From positions 1 through 64,000 of the forward strand of contig WHVA01000428.1 of NCBI GenBank assembly GCA_015179125.1: a stretch of DNA of 64,000 nt, read 5' to 3'. A program made the translations under genes and the position numbers. Source of the DNA: Gautieria morchelliformis (taxonomy: Eukaryota > Basidiomycota > Agaricomycetes > Gomphales > Gomphaceae). The notes below the pieces were generated by a model. The model did no database searches. It was not told where the DNA came from and saw nothing but the letters and a program-made list of their open reading frames with translations. Shown here piece after piece: positions 10,510-21,980 of this stretch (the stretch's first letter is position 1; each line of letters starts with the position of its first letter).

Positions 10510-11969
10510 TAGTATGAGGAAGTCACTCAGCCACACCGGTGTAGTAGATGAGAATATAAGTATTAGATAGCCGCTCATCTAACAGGTATCATGATACGTG
10601 TGCAGAGAGCCGACTCGAAGTTCGATGTCAGAAGACTAATGAATTCATATTGAACCGAGGCTCGGAAATGAGGTCCTGCGTACACGGTTCTAATCGTTTG
10701 AAGCATTGAACCGGTATCCGAGCTCTTCGTTAGACATATTAATGCACCTGGTAGAACTTGCGGAAGGTATGCTTTTCAAGTAAAACGGACTGAGATAGTG
10801 ACGTTACTGTGACTGCGTCACGGATCATCATCTAATGACTCTGCGTAGAAACTAGAATGTATACCCTTGCAAAACCAGAGAGAAGGGCTACGAAGAGGCA
10901 TTTTCCTGATGTTACTATTTTCAAGCTATTTTGACGATCAACACATAAATAGCTCACTGGGGTGTGATCACTCGACATAGATTTCATTTCATGTGGCAGG
11001 AATATAAACACACATATTGGCTGTCACGCGATACGTTGGTCATGAATTGGAAGACGGGAGGAGGTCCGTCGAGGGCCTGTGTCCGGAGCGCCCTGCAAGC
11101 GGAGGTCCGATGCATTGGAAGGTACAGTCACCGCGTTTTGTGAGATGAGCCCGGTATTTAGCGCCGTATTACAGTTTGAGTACCCAACACACCGAACACT
11201 CAGTAGCTCCGCCCCCATATCTTTGGGCCAAAAATCCAAATTTATCCAATACTCTAGATACACTGTCCCACTGCCTCGTCAAGTATTTTAGCTCCCTGAC
11301 ATCTAATTAAGCTCGAAAGATAGTTACATTCAAATACCATACTCGGCCATGTTTGCCCCACTCCGCACACAGCTCATGATCACAGAGCAAATATATGCTC
11401 TGACATACACCTAGGTGACACTTTGCATTTTGAATACATTAGAGTCATCCATCTATCTGTACACCACCGCCGGTGGTAAATGTTTTTGAAATGTTTCTCT
11501 GACGATGTTGAGGCACAGTCGCCTATGCCTCAGGGAGATCGCGTGGTTATGTCTAGGAAATAAACCTCCGCGAATCGTTTTAGGCTTAAAAAACCTTGAA
11601 TGTTTGGGCAAGGTTTGGCAGATACCTCTGTGAATCTCAGTAACTCTCCTCAATAAGAGCTTTGCCACCAATGTCTCTGTGGCCTCATGTCAACGTTATG
11701 ACCAGCTCAAACATCGGCATTCATATTCCATTGGAATAGCTTTCTGTAACTGCTCGCAAACCTCAATTAGAGCTTGGGCACCAATGTATCTGTGACCTCA
11801 CATTTAGCTACGTCGGCTCGTATATTCCATTGCCATAGCTTTGTGCATTACCTTATATATATAGCTAATAGGCATCTATCAAAGCATTGTTGATGCTTAT
11901 TACAATGTCCATGAAAATGCCATCTTCACGGCAGGTTCCCCTCAAATACTTTTCCATCGATCGCACCCA
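10510..11969. other. Intergenic region with a 100-bp direct duplication
   Basis: No gene recognised. Two related blocks, 11648-11743 and 11760-11852, share AGAGCTT..GCACCAATGT.TCTGTG.CCTCA and end TATTCCATT..ATAGCTTT.TG. They look like a tandem duplication or paired ends of a decayed repeat. The 5' part holds the likely promoter of the syntaxin gene. Confidence 0.45.
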
Positions 11970-13694
11970 CTAATAAGCTTGCCCTTTCCTTCCCGCTTTT
12001 TCCGTGCCTGCCTTTCCGGCATGGTGGTCGCAAACGATCTGCCATTTCTCGAGGTCCTTAGTCAGGGTGACAGGGCGCATGGCAAGCTCAGTGTGTGAGT
12101 GCGGGAAATCCTCCTGGTCAAGGTGGTAGTTTATCTTCATGGCCCTGCTGGCAAGGTAAGCTACATACAGTGGAATGTGGGAAGAACAGACAAACTCCTG
12201 GAATTTTTCGGTAGTGGGGTTCCATTCTTCCCACTCCCGAAGCCTCTTGTCTATGAGCTCCCAGGTATCCTTAGCATCGCCGGTTTCACGTATGACTGTA
12301 CGCTGATTACACCGAGTTAGAATATACACACGCATTAGGCTAGGACACTTACAATGAATGCCATGTGAACTTGGGTGTAAGTTGTCATGGCAAGTCCGGT
12401 CATGCTCTTTTTGATCATGGCATGACATAGGTCACTAATGTGCCTATGCTTACCGGTGGGCACAAGTGACTCCAAAACCTGTCGTTGCAGTGAGGAATGA
12501 GAATGGCAGTAAGGTTCACCGTACTTACATGTTTCTTGACCATATTACGGGCGGTGGTAGCCTCAGTGCTTATCTCCGTGATCACGGCTTGAATGCGATC
12601 TTCATGTTGGGCTGCAGGAAGGTTGTGAATGTTGAGCTCACGCATTGTATTCTGGGACAATGTAAGCATGTGAACATGGACAAATGGGGGTGGGAACACA
12701 CGAGCACGGCCAGGGCAATGTTGCCTCTATAAGCGGTAAGCTTCAGTGAGAGGATTATGCAGTTGGTATATTTCTTGATGTTGGTCTGTCACAAACAGTT
12801 AGTGTAATGACAAAAGAACCATATGAGAACAAAAATGCCTTGAGTCCTTTAGGGATGTGGTATTGCGTGTGACTCGTGTGGTCATCAGGGATGGCCTGCA
12901 GGATGGCATCGAGCAATATGAGCTCGCGTGCGAGTGGGTCACCCTCCGATGGCAATGAGGTGGGAGTTTTGTTTTATGGGGCAAGCACTCACCTGAGACT
13001 CAGCCCAACTATCCAGCAGGGCCGCACAATTTGGTGTATATTTTTTGTGGGACTTCAGGGCAGCGACGAGCTGCACAGCATTACCACGAGATGCAACTGG
13101 AGGCGAGCGATCATCCTCAGGATCAACGTCTGTATGAGGTTGTTTGGCACCGGCGGCACGTGTCAACGTACAGGGCAGACTGTCCAAAGACGGATCAATC
13201 TGTGGGATGTAATATTTGGACTGACTTTGCTGATGACTGTGGGGCTCACGGCGCATTTGTTCAATGCACTCCTCCATGCTCAAGCAGGCGATGGGCTGTG
13301 GCTGAGAGAAGATGGACATGTCGAATGATAGGGACCCATCAGAGCTGGGTTCATGCTGGTGGAAGGGGGAGCCCGATGGTGCACCAGCGCTGTAGGAATT
13401 GCTGGGGGGCATGCTTGCTGGTTCGTTATCGTGGAGGGTGGGCAAAGGGATATTAGCGGTGAAAGAGAGGCAACACCTATAAATATCTGGAATGAAAGGG
13501 ATAATAGCGGTGAAAGAGAGGCAACGCTTATAAATATCTGGAATGAATCCACTGACAAAGTGGCACAATAGCGTAAAATTATTCTTATGTAAGTACGTTC
13601 GAAAATTTCCAAAAATCGAAAAATGCCTGAAATGGATCACCGTTGGATGCCCTCGGGTCACGGAGAGGAGCACAGAGCAGAGGGAATACCTCAT
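11970..13694 (-). CDS. Helical accessory protein of the large-protein cluster, multi-exon
   Basis: The N-terminal part (13694-12990) is Ser/Pro/His-rich, then reads QLVAALKSHKKYTPNCAALL. Later exons give ARELILLDAILQAIPDDH, TMRELNIHNLPAAQHEDRIQ, TTARNMVKKH, TWELIDKRLREWEEWNP and LEKWQIVCDHHAGK, ending near 11970. Intron donors of the gtaagt/gtgagt type separate the blocks. The text is largely helical and charged, with no enzyme motif. I recall proteins of this arrangement as repetitive companions of the large protein upstream in agaricomycete genomes, but know no function. A broken copy of its C-terminal part lies at 25565-26110. Exact exon borders and start codon are unsure. Confidence 0.5.
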
Positions 13695-13927
13695 TGGACT
13701 CGGCGACGTTTGATGGCTCGGGCACGTGTGGACCGTAGTGCAGGTAATAAGTCAGGCTCTTCATAGTCAGGTTCTTCATCAGCATCAATGGCGGGTGCCT
13801 CAGTTCCCAAGGGATTCCAGTCGCTAGGTTGACCTCCATCTGAGTCGGTTTCTGGGTCAATATCTCTGGCCTCGTCAGGGGGTGGGGGATTTCCAGGGTT
13901 TTCATCATGGTCCGTCCGAGCAGCAAT

Positions 13928-16900
13928 TCATTGCTTCTCTTTGTTGGCACTTCGTGTGGCCTTTGCTTTTGCTTTGGTTTGGGCACGCTTGTGAGTCCGC
14001 ATGACCCGAACCTGTGCGGCCATCCGGTCATGGTAGCTGCGGCGGTCTTGGTGGAGGGGTTCTGGAGCTGTTAGTGTGCGAGGCAAAGTCTCATGCACGA
14101 GGTCAGCATTGTGGATGGCATTGAGATTGAGAACAAATTGCATATCGTCTGCATGAACCAGAGCCGGTGATGTACGACTGGTGGCTTCTCGTTCCTGACG
14201 GTACACGCGAGAACCTGTGACGCCACACTTTGCAGTGCGGCAGTCATGTTGCACGTTGACCATGAATCTGATGTCCTGCTCAAGGGGGTGAATGAACAAG
14301 GACCAGGAGATGCTGACATGACGAGTAGGGAAACACACCTGAGATCGGATACCTAGGAACTCAGGGTCAGTGGTCAAACAACGAAGCAAGGGCATGTTGA
14401 AAGCCGCGTGCAAAGTGTCCGATATGTGATATACCTCCAAGATCACGTATGAGCAATGTTCACTCGGGCCTTCAGGTATCAATAGGCAGTGGATATGACC
14501 AATAACTGTGGCCTGCGGTGGCAGAATCAGCTCGGAGAAGGTGCAATCAGGGTGATCATACCAATTCACTACCCGCAAAGACCCATGTACCAACTTTGCA
14601 AATGTCGTCAGACTGGGCCGTCACCGCGATCCCATGATGCCATGTTGAATGGTCCAAGGGGGGAGCCTGAAGGCGTGCCTGTGCCCCTGGAGTGTCAGCC
14701 CACGTCAGAGTCTTCCGCTTCTTCTGGGTGATGATGGGCTTGACGTAACCTGGCAATTTGTCTGTACTGCATTAGTACAATCTGGGTGGGATGGAAATAG
14801 AAATGGAACCTGGGGTGTGCTTCGGAGGGGGCACCCATCCTAAATGGGTCTGCACGATCGGGTGCTGAATGAGCATTGCTTGAACTCGACGAGATGACTG
14901 CACCCACTCGCTGCCCTGGGCTTCGTCCACAGGGTCTGCTTCCCAGAACCCCCCACTCATTAGGTGTTTGACGTGCTCCATGCTGGAGCACTTGCGGGCT
15001 ATGTCACGACCTGGCGCCTGGTGGTTACTAAGGACAGAACACATACGAAAGACATGGTTGAAACATTCAAAAACTTCCGTGGCATACCGAATGGCGGGAC
15101 CGAAGCGCTCCACATCGTCAGGAAGGTGCGACAGGATATGCAGTTTTCCTTTGTCAAGGATGCGCGTGGGGTCTACCGTGTCAAACGCGTCCAAAACATT
15201 GGCAACTAGAATGCGCAAATCCCCCTTGGAAGCTTTTGAATCATGGAACGCAAGCCAATACCCACTGACGCCACTCACCAGGTACTCCACCATGTTGCAG
15301 ATCTTGTGATACCACAGCACCGCCCCAAGCCGACCTGTGGCTTTAATGAGCTCAAACTGGGGTTGGCTTACAATGCCATGGACATGGAACACCACTGTCT
15401 GCATCAGTGTTTTGAAGTGTTTGCCAACGAGCGCATTGCAATATTGAGACATATATGCCGCACGGATCGGCGGGATTGTGAGGCCATCAATATTGGTACC
15501 TTGGAGACAAATGATGAAGAGTTCACGCTCGGGGTCTTTCCAGGAGGTGTGCAAATTATGCCACACGTATTTGATTAAGCCCAGCAACACGGTGTGCAAG
15601 ATTTCAACCAGTGTGTCACGGTGCGGATCCAGGCCTGCATATTGTATGAGAGACAGACTCGCGACAAGCTTGAATATACATACCAGGAAATGACAGTAGG
15701 GGGCTCCATCGCTGTCCAGGTTGCTCATCGAGCCACTCCTTAGCAGCTTGTTGCACCTGTGCATGTGACCAAGACGGATGATCGGCCTTAATGGCCTTCA
15801 CTTTGGAAAGCACTTTAACGATCCACCCTTGGGCAACTCGGTCCTTGACCCCACTTGCAGTTTGCATAGCAGACACCGGTGCGAGTTTCCCTTCGGTCGC
15901 CTTTAGGAGCTGTTTCTGGATCTCCTCAATTGTCCGCACGACCCTGCGCGGGGCCCCAGGCTAGCCATTGCATCCGCAGTCAGACATCTTTAGAAATCAA
16001 GTGATCATCAGTGACATTTGGCATACCTCATGTAAGGCATGGTACCCATCGTCAGAGTCCGTCACAGCGGCAGGCCCACCCACCAGACAGCGGCGGCACT
16101 TGCAATTCCCGCTGGGGCCTATGTGACTACACTCCTCAGACTGCTGAGGGTTATCTGCCGGCAAGCCTGGAACAGCAATTCGGAACTTGCACAGACGATG
16201 TGAATGGGAATTATAAGTGCGTGGGGGCTTGTGCTGAGTCCCACTGAACCCAAGCCAACGGGACACAGATGTCAGTTATGAATCCCCAGGTCTGAATGAC
16301 AGATCGCGCACCGTACCATCTCCAGAACGGCTTCGAACTGCTCCGGGGTACTTGCATGTGGGGATGTTGCCACGAAACGTACAAAGTATTCTTGCTGAAG
16401 CAATTGCCCTGGCACATTAACATGTGCCAAATATATGTTCTTGTGCGCATTGACCATTTTGGATATGTTCCCACCTACGTCATCTGCCCATAGGAACACA
16501 AACGACGTATACAATTCATACCCATTGGCAACTGCGCACAATGGGTTTGGCATGAGAGCCTGAACAGAGTCATCTGTAATATGATCTCTAGTGCCATCAC
16601 ATCAAGGTTCGACGAGCACCACTCACCGACAAATTTAATCCCACCCTCCTCCATGAGATCGAAGTAAGTGAATGCGAGGTCGTCGCCTTGAATGTTTACC
16701 AACTCTGGCTTTACTACCAGCCCATCCTGATCACCAGACATTAAGTTGCACATGTCCCATCAAACATATATCATACGCACCTGTGTAAGCTCAACCCGAC
16801 GTGCATCGGCACACATTACATTGTTGTGGATAATCCACATGTGGGGTATCATCACATACTCGCCTGACCTCAATTCTTCCAGCTCGTTCACATAAAAATC

Positions 16901-17990
16901 TTTCAACCCTTTGCGAACCATTGGTGTGAGTTGTTCTGCTGGCAATTCCTTGATCCTCTTCATCTGCCATATTTCCGATACACAACCCTCTTTTTCTTCG
17001 GGATAAAAACAAAGTAGAGGTGCGATCTGCGGATTTGCATAGTCCTACACTCTGGTTAGCAGCCATGCATACTGGCCAAAGCGGCCACGCAGACGTACAT
17101 GAGCAATGATTTCAGGAATATCGTTCAGATACATCACATTTCCCAATGAGCTCTCGAATCGTTTTGTGGTGACCCCTCCAAACTTGCGCAAACGCGCCTG
17201 AGTTTCACGAAGTGCATAGAGCGAGGGGACATCATGAGCCCCAGACTCACTCAACACCCACAGGAACATCTGCCTGTGCCGCTCGGACAGCCGCAGCCGA
17301 GGGAGGTTATCCAGCAAATCCAACAGGAACAGCTACCAGAGCACTCAGTTCTCTCCAATAAAGGGCCATCAAATCATCGACACGAGATGCTCACAGTCTT
17401 ATTTTCATATGGATACCAATCGGAGTCCTGGGAGAGGTGGCTCACTCGCTCGCGCAGTTGCTCTATTCGCGAGTCCTCCAAATCTAAATCTGTGACTCAG
17501 ACAAGCACCGTGAGTGTGGGGTGGTATCACTCACCCAAACCATCCATTCCTGCCACAGCATGCGGGACTGAGAGATCCTCTTCCTCCAGGTCCAGCTCTT
17601 GTGGAAGCAGGATTTGATCCATGTATTCCGCCATATTGTCAAGCTCACGTATTACACGCTCTTTTTCCTCCTTGGCCGTCATCAGCTCTCTCATGCCATC
17701 GAACGTCTTGAGGTCCACTTCTCTATCCAGGTAATCATCCCCATCTGGTGCATTGACCCAGCCCATTTGAGGCCGTGCTTCTTTGTGAACGCTTACATCG
17801 TCCAGAATGGCATCATGAGTATCCTCATTTTCTCGATCCAGAGCGTCGTAGCGCCGCATCCTGGCCTCTTCAAACTCAAGTCAGTCGACATTACGCATAT
17901 GTGTCCTTCCCTTCAAGTGGCTCGACAGACTTGCTCGAGAGATCCAAGTCGAGTCGTCCGGAACCGCAGTAAACATGTGACACATGTGGC
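13928..17990 (-). CDS. Very large agaricomycete repetitive-family protein, multi-exon
   Basis: Read on the minus strand, the blocks in order are: a CHMCH-containing N-terminus (about 17980); an acidic region; LRLSERHRQMFLWVLSESGA (17300); GNVMYLNDIPEIIAH; VNIQGDDLAFTYFDL; a region with ADDVGGN and LLQQEYFVRFVATSPHA (16400); a Cys cluster SEECSHIGPSGNCKCRRCLV (16130); LDPHRDTLVEILHTVLLG (15630); SHLPDDVERFGPAIRYATEVFE; and a C-terminal FMVNVQHDCRTAKCGV...QER block (14250) with a basic Lys/Arg/Ala-rich tail. I recognise this order from abundant, usually unnamed proteins in mushroom genomes. They behave as repeats and probably belong to mobile DNA, but I cannot assign a transposase fold. Some blocks sit in different frames; most can be explained by introns with gt/ag ends, but decay of this copy is possible. 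Confidence 0.5.
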
Positions 17991-18232
17991 ATCGCACCTT
18001 TCGGGACTCATTGGGGTGCTGTTCGATACCTGTGGGTGTTCAGCTGGGTCACCAAAACTGACAAAACAGTCTCAGGGACAGTCAGGCAGTTTCTGCTTGA
18101 CTGCTGGCATTCGGGTGGTCAGACGAGTGGAGATAACAGTGGGTGTCAACAAAGAACAATAGCATGGATGACAAATTCTATTGTTTCGGGACGTCTGACT
18201 AATATTTGAGGAAATGTCACTCAGAGACCGAA

Positions 18233-18890
18233 TCACTCTAATATGCCATCATGTGTCTTAGACCTCTTGGCTGCATGTTCAATCGGTGACACTGGGAACG
18301 GGGCAGGTCGGCGCGATGGCATGCTATAGCGAAAGCCACTTGGTGCCATCGCTATCTTGTCATTCGCGGTCTGAATCCTGTTGGGAACTCGCGGCATTGA
18401 AGACAATGTGAAGTCCTTGACCCATGACTCGGAGTCAGAGCCAGTGCCCCACAGCAAGAAAAGCATCACTCACTATGTCTCTGGCATTGGGTGTCTCATG
18501 GCGATCGGTGTCATGATCATGATCCAGGATTGGATAATCGTCCAAACACGTCAATATTTTCTTTGCCCGAAGGCTGGAACCTGAAGGAAGGGGCCTTGGT
18601 TTGGGTTTGTCGGATGTATCTGAAACCTGCTGCATGGCAGCGCTTCGAGGCTCCTTCGCATCCACGAGCACAGGCGGGGCTTCTCCCACATTTATGATTA
18701 GTGTCTGGTAATAGATAGCGTTAAACCCTTGTAAAAGATGAAAACCGCTGAGGAAACATACCACTGGACCTGGGGCTGTCGGGGTAATTTTGATTTCAAG
18801 AGAATGGGCCCGGCCTTCCAGGAACACGGCAATGTTGTTCGTGTTGATTTCGAATTTTGTGATCGATGAGGGAATAGTGACCTTGTCCAT
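18233..18890 (-). CDS. Small unknown protein at the head of the cluster
   Basis: The start MDKVTIPSSITKFEI is at 18890. The first exon continues NTNNIAVFLEGRAHSLEIKI. After an intron the text resumes TLIINVGEAPPVLVDAKE, with KPKPRPLPSGSSLRAKKIL and an acidic DHDHDTDRHETPNARDI. A consensus donor gtgagt follows, and the last exon ends PIEHAAKRSKTHDGILE. The basic AAKRSK may be a nuclear signal. It lies just upstream of, and in line with, the large protein, so the three genes form one co-oriented set. Function unknown. Confidence 0.45.
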
Positions 18891-19636
18891 CGCAGTGGTC
18901 AGTTGATGTGTGGTGAAGGTGTGAGATAACAGGTGAGGACTTAAGTTTGACAAGCGGGACGGGAGTCAGGCTGGTGAGCATATGGATTAGCTATCTGCAA
19001 GCATGTCGAGTGGCTCACATCAGGCTTACACAAACATCGACTGGAGATGATTGTGGTTTCATAGGCGGCAGTGAACGTTTTGTTCGCATTTTACGCACCG
19101 ACTTTTGCAAACATCACACAGGGCTTCACAACATGGGAACTGAGAGCTTGTGGAAATACACTAGGTGAAAGATTGCTGAAATCCCCCAGAAACCACAGTG
19201 AAAGTGGGAAGAGTGACGTCTAGGAAAGCTCTGCTAGAAAAGGTTTATTCAAGGTTGGAGAAATGTGACACAAACAATCGACAACAATGTTTCAGGGACA
19301 TCGGCTTGGAAACCTGTGCCAAAGAAGAACCTCGACTGGTGGTGTACCCCCTGTCTCTTTCCATTTTCCATTTCCATTCTGTTTCCGATTCCAAAAAAAG
19401 ATACCAAGAAAAACATTCATATTTCCTGACCTTCCTGAACCCATAGTTACAATTATTCTAAAGTTTTCCTGTCCTCATCCATTTCCATATCCTTGTCTGT
19501 CTTCATTTTCCAAGTCCCTTCCTGAATCTTCCTCCATGTTTTCCAGTTCCTTTTCCTTTTCTTTCCCTTTCCCCCTTTCCATACCTGCTTCTGAGTCTGA
19601 GCCTGAGTTGGAACCCCTGAACCTTTCCCAGTCCTG
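18891..19636. other. Gene-free, pyrimidine-rich region
   Basis: Between 19350 and 19640 the + strand is a long C/T-rich tract with repeated TTTCC and TTCC units. Open frames across it are low-complexity Phe/Ser/Pro artefacts. No terminal repeats of the three-gene cluster were found by eye. Confidence 0.4.
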
Positions 19637-19990
19637 TGTTACGTATCGAGAGTCCCAAGGTTTCAGATCTAAAAGGGCAGCAGCTTCAACTTATATGTTG
19701 CACCCCCAATGAACTATTGTCCTAAGTGTTTCAGATTGGAAGTCGGAAGTCGGAAATTGTTGAAGTAAGTCAAAGGTCAGAAATTAAGTTGGAAGGTGGA
19801 AAGGCGGAAAGCTAGGGGTTGGAGAGTGGAGAGACAGAAGTCTTGCAATACTTCACTGTGCTAAGAACAGGAGGTAGAGCAAAGGCAATCACATATTGAA
19901 GTTGATTATCTCATTGCAGAATAGAGAGCATACATGAGGGGGTTTTATACAAAGAGCTGAAGCAACATGTAATGTTGTACTACTAAGCAT
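19637..19990 (-). repeat. Fragment of gypsy family D LTR
   Basis: It begins (on +) TGTTACGTATCG and carries the family D landmarks AACTTATATGTTGCACCCCCAA, CTAAGAACAGGAG, ATTATCT.ATTGCAGAA and GGGGGTTTTATACAAAGAGC. These are shared with 30081-30441 and 30442-31376 and, in inverted orientation, with 48005-48487. Homology ends where gypsy RT coding text begins. Confidence 0.7.
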
Positions 19991-20190
19991 GTTCGAGGCC
20001 TGTTCGAACCTCAGGTCATGTTCTTCGGCCTTACAAACAGCCTGGTGACCTTCCAGACCATGATGAATGATGTTTTCTGAGATATGATTATGGAGGGTGT
20101 CATCTGTGTGTACCTTGACAACATCCTCATATTCACAAAGACACTCTCGGAGCATTGGGAAGTCATATGATAGGTCTTCCGAACGAATGA

Positions 20191-20873
20191 TGTGAAGAGA
20201 AGCGTATAAAACAAGAAAATAATAAAGACTTATTTACAACAAGGGCGGAGCCAGACTAGACTAGACTAGTCGCACCGGTGCCTCCCTCGCTGCAGGTCAA
20301 GAATGTTGAAGTCACGGTGCGCAAGCTACTGCGTACGTATATGATGAGGGGTGAAGGGAACTAAGGAGAAATAGATTCAAGCACCAATTAAGGGCTGAAG
20401 CGAGTCTGGGACCAATACGATGAGAAATGTGGCTTCAAACAGCCAGCTACAATAGCACAAATGGAGTTTCTTACTGCCTAAAGTTCTATACATGTTTCCT
20501 GGCTATTTAACTAGCTTGGAATGAAGCTATGCTATGAAAGATACTTGTGGAGCAAACCAGTGCCACCGGTGCATGATGTACGCACCGGTGCTTGAGTATA
20601 TACCTTATCAGCTGAGTGTGGAGCTGACTCTATACTACTGTGGAGCTAATATATGCATTCAGGAACGATGGAGCGCCTCCCGCGCTCCATCTCAGATCTG
20701 TGCCTCAAGTGGCCCTGGAACCCGGCTCAGGGTTAAAGGGACCGGCAAGATGCACGTGCGAATGATGTCACATGCGCATCTAATGGATCCAGGGAGGATG
20801 ACTCGCATATGCGTGAGTCCATACCTTGGGACATGCTAGAATGAGGCTAGACACTCCCATCCATAATATAACA
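20191..20873 (-). repeat. Probable solo LTR inside gypsy-E RT
   Basis: The insert splits the RT between VFRTND and TEKT.IKYLG. On the minus strand it starts TGTTATATTATGGATGGGAG and ends CTTCTCTTCACA, giving TGT/ACA ends. That start resembles many copia LTRs. An AATAAA-like signal and an A-rich stretch lie near its 3' end. I found no clean 5-bp target duplication, so the exact ends are provisional. Confidence 0.5.
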
Positions 20874-21000
20874 GAGAAAACCTGAATCAAATACCTTGGG
20901 CTCATCATCTCAGAGGGAGCAGTAGAGCTGGACCCAGTGAAGGTGAAAGGTGTCTCAGAGTGGCTGACACCTCAGAACCTGCACAAAGTACAGTCCTTTG

Positions 21001-21980
21001 TGTCATGACTCGTTTATTTCTTGTATCCAGTAACCCCATTTTCCCTTTCGTCACCTCACTTCTATGTTCGCTCCGTTCACTCTTCGCTGAATTCGCCGAA
21101 TGGTTATTCGCTACTCGCGTCATTTGCCAGTAGCCACGCCATCAAACACGATCAACATCCTTCTTGATGGTTCATCACTGGTCCCATCACCTTCTCGACT
21201 CAACCCCCTTTTGGTGTTCCTATGGCTGGAATGCATTCGCGGGACATCCTACCCGTAGATCATGTGGAATCAACCCAGCAGACCAAGAGTCCGTGCAGGG
21301 TAACATGTCTGCAGGTCTCAAGGCGTGTTTTTGTACATATGTACCCTCGTCCTCTCCCCCCCCCGTCATTTCACATTCGCACTCCTCCCTATTTCTATTG
21401 TATATGTGTTTCACCTATTTGTATCCTGAATGCACACCCCTATCCAACCCTGACTCATGATGGCCTCTTTCCTATTCGCTGATATCATATGAGCATTTGA
21501 TATAAGTAGTTTATATTCACATGTATATTCCCCAGTTCAATTATCATACATCTATCTTGTGCAAAACTTGACCTCACTGTGACCATTGTCTTGAGCCCTC
21601 TCCTATAGATTCCTATCTTCGACCAGAGAAGGACTTAAGCACCACTGGTGAGTTTTCATACTTCACCTTCGTTACCTTAGTTTTTGTACTATTCTTGGTG
21701 CTGTCGGCGAAGGGCTCTGAAGGAGCACCTTCGCTGGTGAAAGGATTGTTGCTGCTTAAACAACCTTTCCATAACACCTTGCACATTACATCGTCAAGTG
21801 TCACAGGCTACTTCGCTATGACTGTAGTTAGGGTGAGCTCCATTCGGGAAGCCCTCTTACCTTCTGAACATTTATTGGTTCATCTTATTCGCCGAACGGC
21901 ACACTTCTTCGCACAAGCTATTTGGGCATTTGCTGTATTCACTAATACACAATATTAATGCCTAAAACCCAATCTTGACA
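21001..21980 (+). repeat. Solo LTR of gypsy family A in gypsy-E pol
   Basis: It runs TGTCATGACT to AATCTTGACA, 980 bp. The flanks are CTTTG (20996-21000) and CTTCG (21981-21985), a 5-bp duplication with one change. Removing the insert and one repeat rejoins the RT codons V-Q-S-F-V-G-F-V-N-F-Y. It is a solo LTR left by recombination between the two LTRs of a full element. Confidence 0.92.
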
